Positions 59,615 through 64,000 of a stretch of DNA of 64,000 bases are shown piece after piece (position 1 is the first letter of the stretch; each line of letters begins with the position of its first letter). The position numbers were made by a program, and so were the translations under genes. The notes under the pieces were generated by a model. It was not told the origin of the DNA, ran no database searches, and worked only from the letters and a program-made list of their open reading frames with translations. This DNA comes from Amoeboaphelidium protococcarum (taxonomy: Eukaryota > Aphelidiomycota > Aphelidea). The stretch spans positions 1,932,001 to 1,996,000 of the forward strand of contig JALECJ010000255.1 in assembly GCA_023515745.1 (NCBI GenBank). Direction: 5' to 3'.

Positions 59615-59944
59615 CTTGTACTCAATTACAAGGTTATTTTACACTGAATGTAGTATATAAATTCTTAAAAAAATTCAAAGAGATTCAAGAATAAGTAGGA
59701 TGATAATATTGAAACATTCATTATATCGTAAAAATAGCCATTTGCGATTGAATCTCGCTCCAATTGTTCTCGCGTTTCGCGTCCCATGCGTTAGTCATTC
59801 TTCTTCTTCTTCTGTCAGGGGCTCTCTTCTCCAAGCACATTACTGTGAATCTTTCATCTATCTATCTTCCTGTACGTACATTGTTCCTCTTGTCTTTTAC
59901 AGTACTACCAGTTTGATAGTATTCTAATAATATAGATTTGCATA

Positions 59945-62650
59945 ATGGAATCTCTAATTTTACAAGATCAACCTCCATAGTTGGCGTATAAGTGGTTCAA
60001 GGCGACGAATAATCCTGTTCATGCATGCTATAACTGGTAGGATGAGTTATAGAATGGGACGCCTAAAAATCGAGATACACCGTCCCGCACTGATGATATT
60101 GATCATGGTGATAATTATGATGATAATGATGAAGACTTGGATGCTTCTCTCCATCGTGATACTAAACAGGCTCAGATTTTGAATGATTAGGCTTTAGCCA
60201 ATAGGCAAGCTGGTGTTCCTACAGTATGGACGCAGTTTTCTGCTGACGAAGAACTTGCTCTTGAAAATGCGTATGTTGCTTTGTAGAAGAACCAGTCTGA
60301 AGAGGGAAAAGTGATAGTAAATGAAGATTATCTGTATGAAGTGGACATTTAAAAGAGAATCATTTATCCAGTGTATTGGGATGGCCCTGCGTATCCAGTG
60401 ATACGAGCATCGTGGTTCACTGTCGAGGGAACCGGTGCAAATGCCAAGTATAATCCAATAGAGGAGCTGATGGCTTAGTAGATTGAGGATGGATATCTAA
60501 AGTATAAACCGTATAATGTATTTGCTCCACTCATAGCATCATCTCAATAATAAGATGATAAGTCAGAGTCTATTTTATCTCCTACTTCTCAAAGTTCTTA
60601 ACCGGCATAGACTTAACAGTAACAATAGTAGTAATAGTAATAATCGATATAATGTAAGCTTAAGTGGTCTCTATTCGGCAAGTACTCTGCGTAGTTTGTT
60701 GTTTATAATTCCCAGACTGGTGGATGGCTTTGTAAAGATGACATTACTTCTACCGTTGCTTAGGCTATCTATGTGAGGATAAGTAGTTCCAATGAGAGCT
60801 ATTGGGGAACTAGAGTTATAAGAGGGTGGAATAACGTAGAGGATTTTCGGAGTAAAAGTTAAAAGAGCGAAAAGTCTGGCTCTAGTAGTCCATCTAAAAA
60901 ACCTGCTCATATACCATCATAATCATCATCACAACAGTAACCGCTTAATACTAAAGCTGCGACTTAAACAAAGGATGACGGTAAAGAGAACAAGTAGACC
61001 GGCATAGAAAATGCAGATTCTTCCTAAGAATGGTTATAAGGTTAGCAAAATATTAGACACTTGGTATTTGCTATTCATGGTATTGGATAAAAGTTGGGCG
61101 AGAAATTGTCTGCCGTGAACTTTATAGAGGATGTTACAGTGTTGAGGAAGAACTTTAAGGATTCCATTCAGAATAACATAGTTCCGGTGGTTAATAAGAA
61201 ATTAGCCAAGAAAAGCAGTGGCGATAATAACAATCAAGGAAAGTCTGAGCTCTATAAACCGCCAAATATCATGGTCATTCCCATTGAATGGAGAAAGAAG
61301 CTTAGTTTTGATGAGAGACCAGTTCAAGATTAGGATATGCCAGAAGATGAAGTGCCATCGCTTTAAGATATTAATTTGGATACTATACCTGCTTTGCGTA
61401 ACATCATATCAGATGTACTGTTGGATGTTCTCCTGTACATGGAACCTCGACATAAGACTGATATGCTGGTCAGGCTGATTTCTGAAATGAATCGTTTGTA
61501 TGCCATATTTGTATCTAAGCATCCTTCATTCTTAGAGCCGGGTGCTGATGGTAAAGTTGGTCAAGTTCACGTGGTGTCTCATAGTCTTGGCAGTATCATC
61601 GTCTCTGACGTGTTGTGTTATCATCACGATGTCAAGCAGGGACTTGTTGGGTAACCCGCTGATTGCGACTAGCCAGAAAGCCCTGTTGATTTATCAGAAG
61701 TGTACCATTAGAAGTATCCTAGTCTTGCCATAAAGAAGAAGAAGAAGCGTTAATACGACGATGAAGTGAGGACATGTCTCAATTTCTCGGTTTCCAAGTT
61801 CTTCTTATTAGGCAGTCCACTTGGATTATTTGCTTTGTTGAAATCAAAGAGGATTGGAGCGTCACTCACTGCCATGTTAGAGTTTTATTAGCTGTGGCAC
61901 CAGAAGCATCCAGTTTGCCTAGAAGACGACAAGAGTGCTCTGATTAATCAGCTGTGGGACTTTCACGCTAATGAAGTTATGCATTTCCATACGGATGGAA
62001 TGTATTCCATTTTCCACCCGAATGATCCCATTGCTAATCGGTGTGAGCCCATGATTGCTAAATCTTTAGCCAGCTAGAAGCCTGCAGTTGTGCCTAATGG
62101 TAAGCCTTCATCAAGCCTTTTTAATATTGGAGAAATCGCGTCTAAAACTACGAATGATTTTGCTAATAAAGCTACTGGACTCTTGGATCAGTTGAAGAGC
62201 ACTGTTATAGCGTCTATGGCTTTCAAGTAGACTATGAGCACAATGGAAGGGGACAAGGTGAAGCAAGACAATATAGAGCTAGACGCAAAATCGAGAAGAT
62301 CAAAGGATAGGAGATAAAAGGCTGATAGAATGTCTGCCAGATCTGATGCTTCGTTTGTAGAATATTCATCCGGAATGACGACTAATCCTTTTGGTGGAAG
62401 AAGTGATACTCCTGTGCCAGAAGTCGTGGTGGAAAAGTGTCCGTCTCCAAAGTTTACCACGGAGCAGATTCTGGCTTGTCTCAATCCTCGCCGAAGAAGA
62501 TTGGACTACTCGTTGAATATCAGTTTTATTGAGAATCCGTATCTATCAGCCCTAAGTGCTCATTTTAACTACTGGAAAGATGAAGACTGCGGAACCTTTA
62601 TTATGAAGGAAGTATTAGAGATTCCGATTGATGATCATGAACTGAATTGA
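59945..62650 (+). CDS. DDHD-domain phospholipase A1
   Basis: Intracellular PA-preferring phospholipase A1 (DDHD1/DDHD2/SEC23IP family), which acts at the ER-Golgi interface. 901 residues, single exon. An acidic N-terminus and WWE-like segment (WDGPAYPVIRASWF) are followed by a poly-Gln tract of 10 in which eight codons are TAA/TAG, then a lipase core with FAIHGIGQKLGEKLS, the nucleophile VVSHSLGSIIVSDVL (GxSxG variant S-H-S-L-G) and the DDHD domain: FFLLGSPLGLFALLK, FHPNDPIANRCEPMI and RRLDYSLNISFIENPYLSAL...HFNYWKDED. Downstream Ser/Lys-rich inserts lie within the DDHD domain. Ends TGA, 29 bp from the convergent neighbour's stop. Confidence 0.94.
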
Positions 62651-62679
62651 GATTATTATACCATCATAGTCTCATAAAA

Positions 62680-63240
62680 TCATTTCTTAAATAATCCGCC
62701 TATCTTTGACGTCTTTGTTGATGGAGATGTCGAGCTACTTCCACTACTCCTCATGCCATAATCTGATGACGCGATAATCTGCTCAGCATCCAACAATTTA
62801 CCATCCTTACTGCGCCCTTGCTTTGGATTAAGCTTCGTAGTCACCTTGGTCCACTTGTCAGATAGTTTATTCATATTGTTCTCGAAAGCGTATCTATTCT
62901 ATATCTTGCCCCTCTTTATGGATGACTTCAAACATGACCACTTCACATAAACGAATAATATCAAAGCCGGAATACCCAACGCGATTAACACATACAGGAA
63001 TATCAGACCGGCAGATGTAGTGTTTATGTTTTCAGATAAAAAAAACTACTCTCCATCACAGTAAGATGATAAAGATCCACAGGATCCTGCAAGAGTCTGA
63101 TCTTTTGGCTGACACCAACTACATTTACTTTCAATGCATAAAGTTTTGTTGTTCGAATACTCGTCGCAAGCACCCTCAACCAGAGTCTCTGTTAACAAGA
63201 GACAGAATATCGCCGCTAAAAACATTAGGGTGTACTTCAT
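62680..63240 (-). CDS. Type I membrane protein with PSI-like domain
   Basis: 186 residues: signal peptide (MKYTLMFLAAIFCLLLTETL), a small Cys-rich PSI-like domain (CDEYSNNKTLCIESKCSWCQ plus two more Cys), one N-glycosylation site (NINTTS), a membrane span (AGLIFLYVLIALGIPALILF) and a basic, Ser-rich cytosolic tail. The architecture is that of PTTG1IP-like proteins; the NRYAFENN piece after the span resembles the FENN end of that family. The function is unknown. Two TAG/TAA are read as Gln. Confidence 0.7.
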
Positions 63241-64000
63241 ATCCTTACCGATGATGATTTGAGTAACTTCAAGTGGTAGAAGAGATTTCGAATCGAATTG
63301 AGTGCTAAAAGTTTAAAATTAAGCCGTGATTGTGTTACAAGCGTTGTCAAGTAAGTGTCTTCGCTATTTAAAACAGTCCTCAAGCGGAAATGGAACATTT
63401 ATACTATAAAATACGTGCCCTTAAACAATTTTGCGGTAAATAATGGACTGAAAAATTCTATTTAGCGTGAAGGTACAATATAAAGTACATTGATGTAATT
63501 GTATGAGTTCGATCATTGTTTCAATCGAAATGGGACGACGACGTACAGTATGTAGATGAGAAATAGTCTTTCGCAGCTCTCAAAGCATGCTCCAAATAAA
63601 GGCGACTTCTCTCGCTCTTCCTGTTCAAGGAGGTTGGCGTTATCAATCGACGTGTAATTAAAGTTTAATTGACGCTTAAAAATGGGGGAAATTAGCAAGC
63701 TATAGAGAGCTATCCAAGTGCAGTTTTAAAAAGTGGGTTCTTTGATTTCCCCACAGGCTACAGTATTTATGGGGCTGCTGCCTACGCAATTACTGTTAGA
63801 TTAAGGGGTATTCATTATGTGATTTGATAGTTTTCGGACTTTTAAGGTTACAATATATTCTTTACTTGATTATTTTCCATAGCTTATCACATTGAATTAT
63901 TGAGAACCTAATAATGGGGCTGCTGCCTACACAATCACGACATTAACTGCAGCCGCGCAGATGGTAAGGTGATGGCATAGCTGATAGACGGGATGATCTC
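63241..64000. other. 3' window edge, unresolved; repeated 18-mer
   Basis: No gene can be called. ATGGGGCTGCTGCCTAC recurs at 63770-63786 and 63914-63930, each followed by a similar CAAT. In one frame both encode GAAAY-[AT]-I-T, so they may be duplicated or alternative exons of a gene continuing past base 64000. A short ORF at 63682-63830 (MGEISKLQRAIQVQ) precedes the first copy. A bidirectional promoter for the PSI-like gene probably lies at 63241-63450. Confidence 0.35.

Noticed and set aside
1-64000. Whole window as a pseudogene-rich or error-ridden region
   Set aside because: Interruptions are almost only TAA/TAG, fall on Gln positions, and frames are otherwise intact over up to 1600 codons (myosin V). 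Random decay would also give TGA and indels, as seen only in the islands.
1-64000. Ciliate origin because of the UAR=Gln code
   Set aside because: Class V myosin, Zn2Cys6/fungal_trans factor, HAM1-like DUF4449 protein and proteinase-K-type subtilases fit Fungi or close relatives, not ciliates.
1-64000. UAG read as Leu, as in some algal and chytrid mitochondria
   Set aside because: UAG occurs at conserved Gln sites (EMG1 MVQLLHKLS, eIF6 DQELQH) and UAA behaves the same way; the genes are nuclear.
1-64000. tRNA, rRNA or CRISPR features
   Set aside because: Scanning by eye found no cloverleaf-consistent A/B boxes, no rRNA-like blocks and no regularly spaced repeats; a tRNAscan search would be needed to exclude tRNAs fully.

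Overview
This is nuclear DNA of a small, gene-dense eukaryotic genome. Most genes have one exon. I recognise nine introns of 53-84 nt; all start with GT and all end in TGTAG. Read with the standard code, almost every conserved gene is broken by TAA or TAG. Read with UAA and UAG as glutamine and UGA as the only stop, 29 complete gene models become continuous and all 29 end in TGA. The reassigned codons fall on glutamines that are conserved in BCKDHB, eIF6, EMG1, G-alpha and others. The gene content points to Fungi or a close relative such as an early-diverging zoosporic lineage or an aphelid: a Zn2Cys6 factor with a fungal_trans region, a HAM1-like/DUF4449 protein, proteinase-K-type subtilases and a class V myosin. 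LDAH, FAM114, ZC2HC1, a CEP70-like protein and DDHD-like genes are also present. The class V myosin and Zn2Cys6 factor argue against a ciliate. The exact organism cannot be fixed from the window.

Layout. 1-17 kb is a conserved housekeeping block: subtilase (cut by the window edge), LDAH, Ulp2-type SUMO protease, p24/TMED, a small secreted protein, glycyl-tRNA synthetase, BCKDHB, eIF6, G-alpha and glycogen phosphorylase. 17-23.7 kb is an accessory island with a decayed MULE transposase, a truncated 1.46-kb duplicate of sequence that lies intact near 27 kb, inverted repeats and decayed ORFs. 23.7-41.8 kb returns to dense genes: NUBP2/Cfd1, HAM1-like, ORMDL, EMG1, insulysin, ABHD11, a coiled-coil centrosomal-like protein, myosin V and a small coiled-coil protein. 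41.8-49.6 kb holds a Zn2Cys6 regulator and a second island with a two-member secreted-protein family (one copy frameshifted, one decayed) between two 220-bp direct repeats. 49.6-64 kb contains a second subtilase, FAM114, an A20/AN1 protein, NAA50, a GPI-type surface protein, ZC2HC1, an SDR, two membrane proteins and a DDHD phospholipase.

The genes are not operonic. Themes that recur are the secretory pathway and lipid homeostasis (TMED, ORMDL, DDHD, LDAH, FAM114), ribosome biogenesis and translation (eIF6, EMG1, GARS, NAA50), and secreted or surface proteins (two subtilases, GPI protein, small secreted protein, two-member family). Convergent pairs are tightly packed (29-205 bp between stops) and divergent pairs share short promoters.

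Because only TGA stops translation, chance ORFs are long in this genome (about 55 codons on average by base composition). Unsupported ORFs of 100-150 codons are therefore given low confidence.
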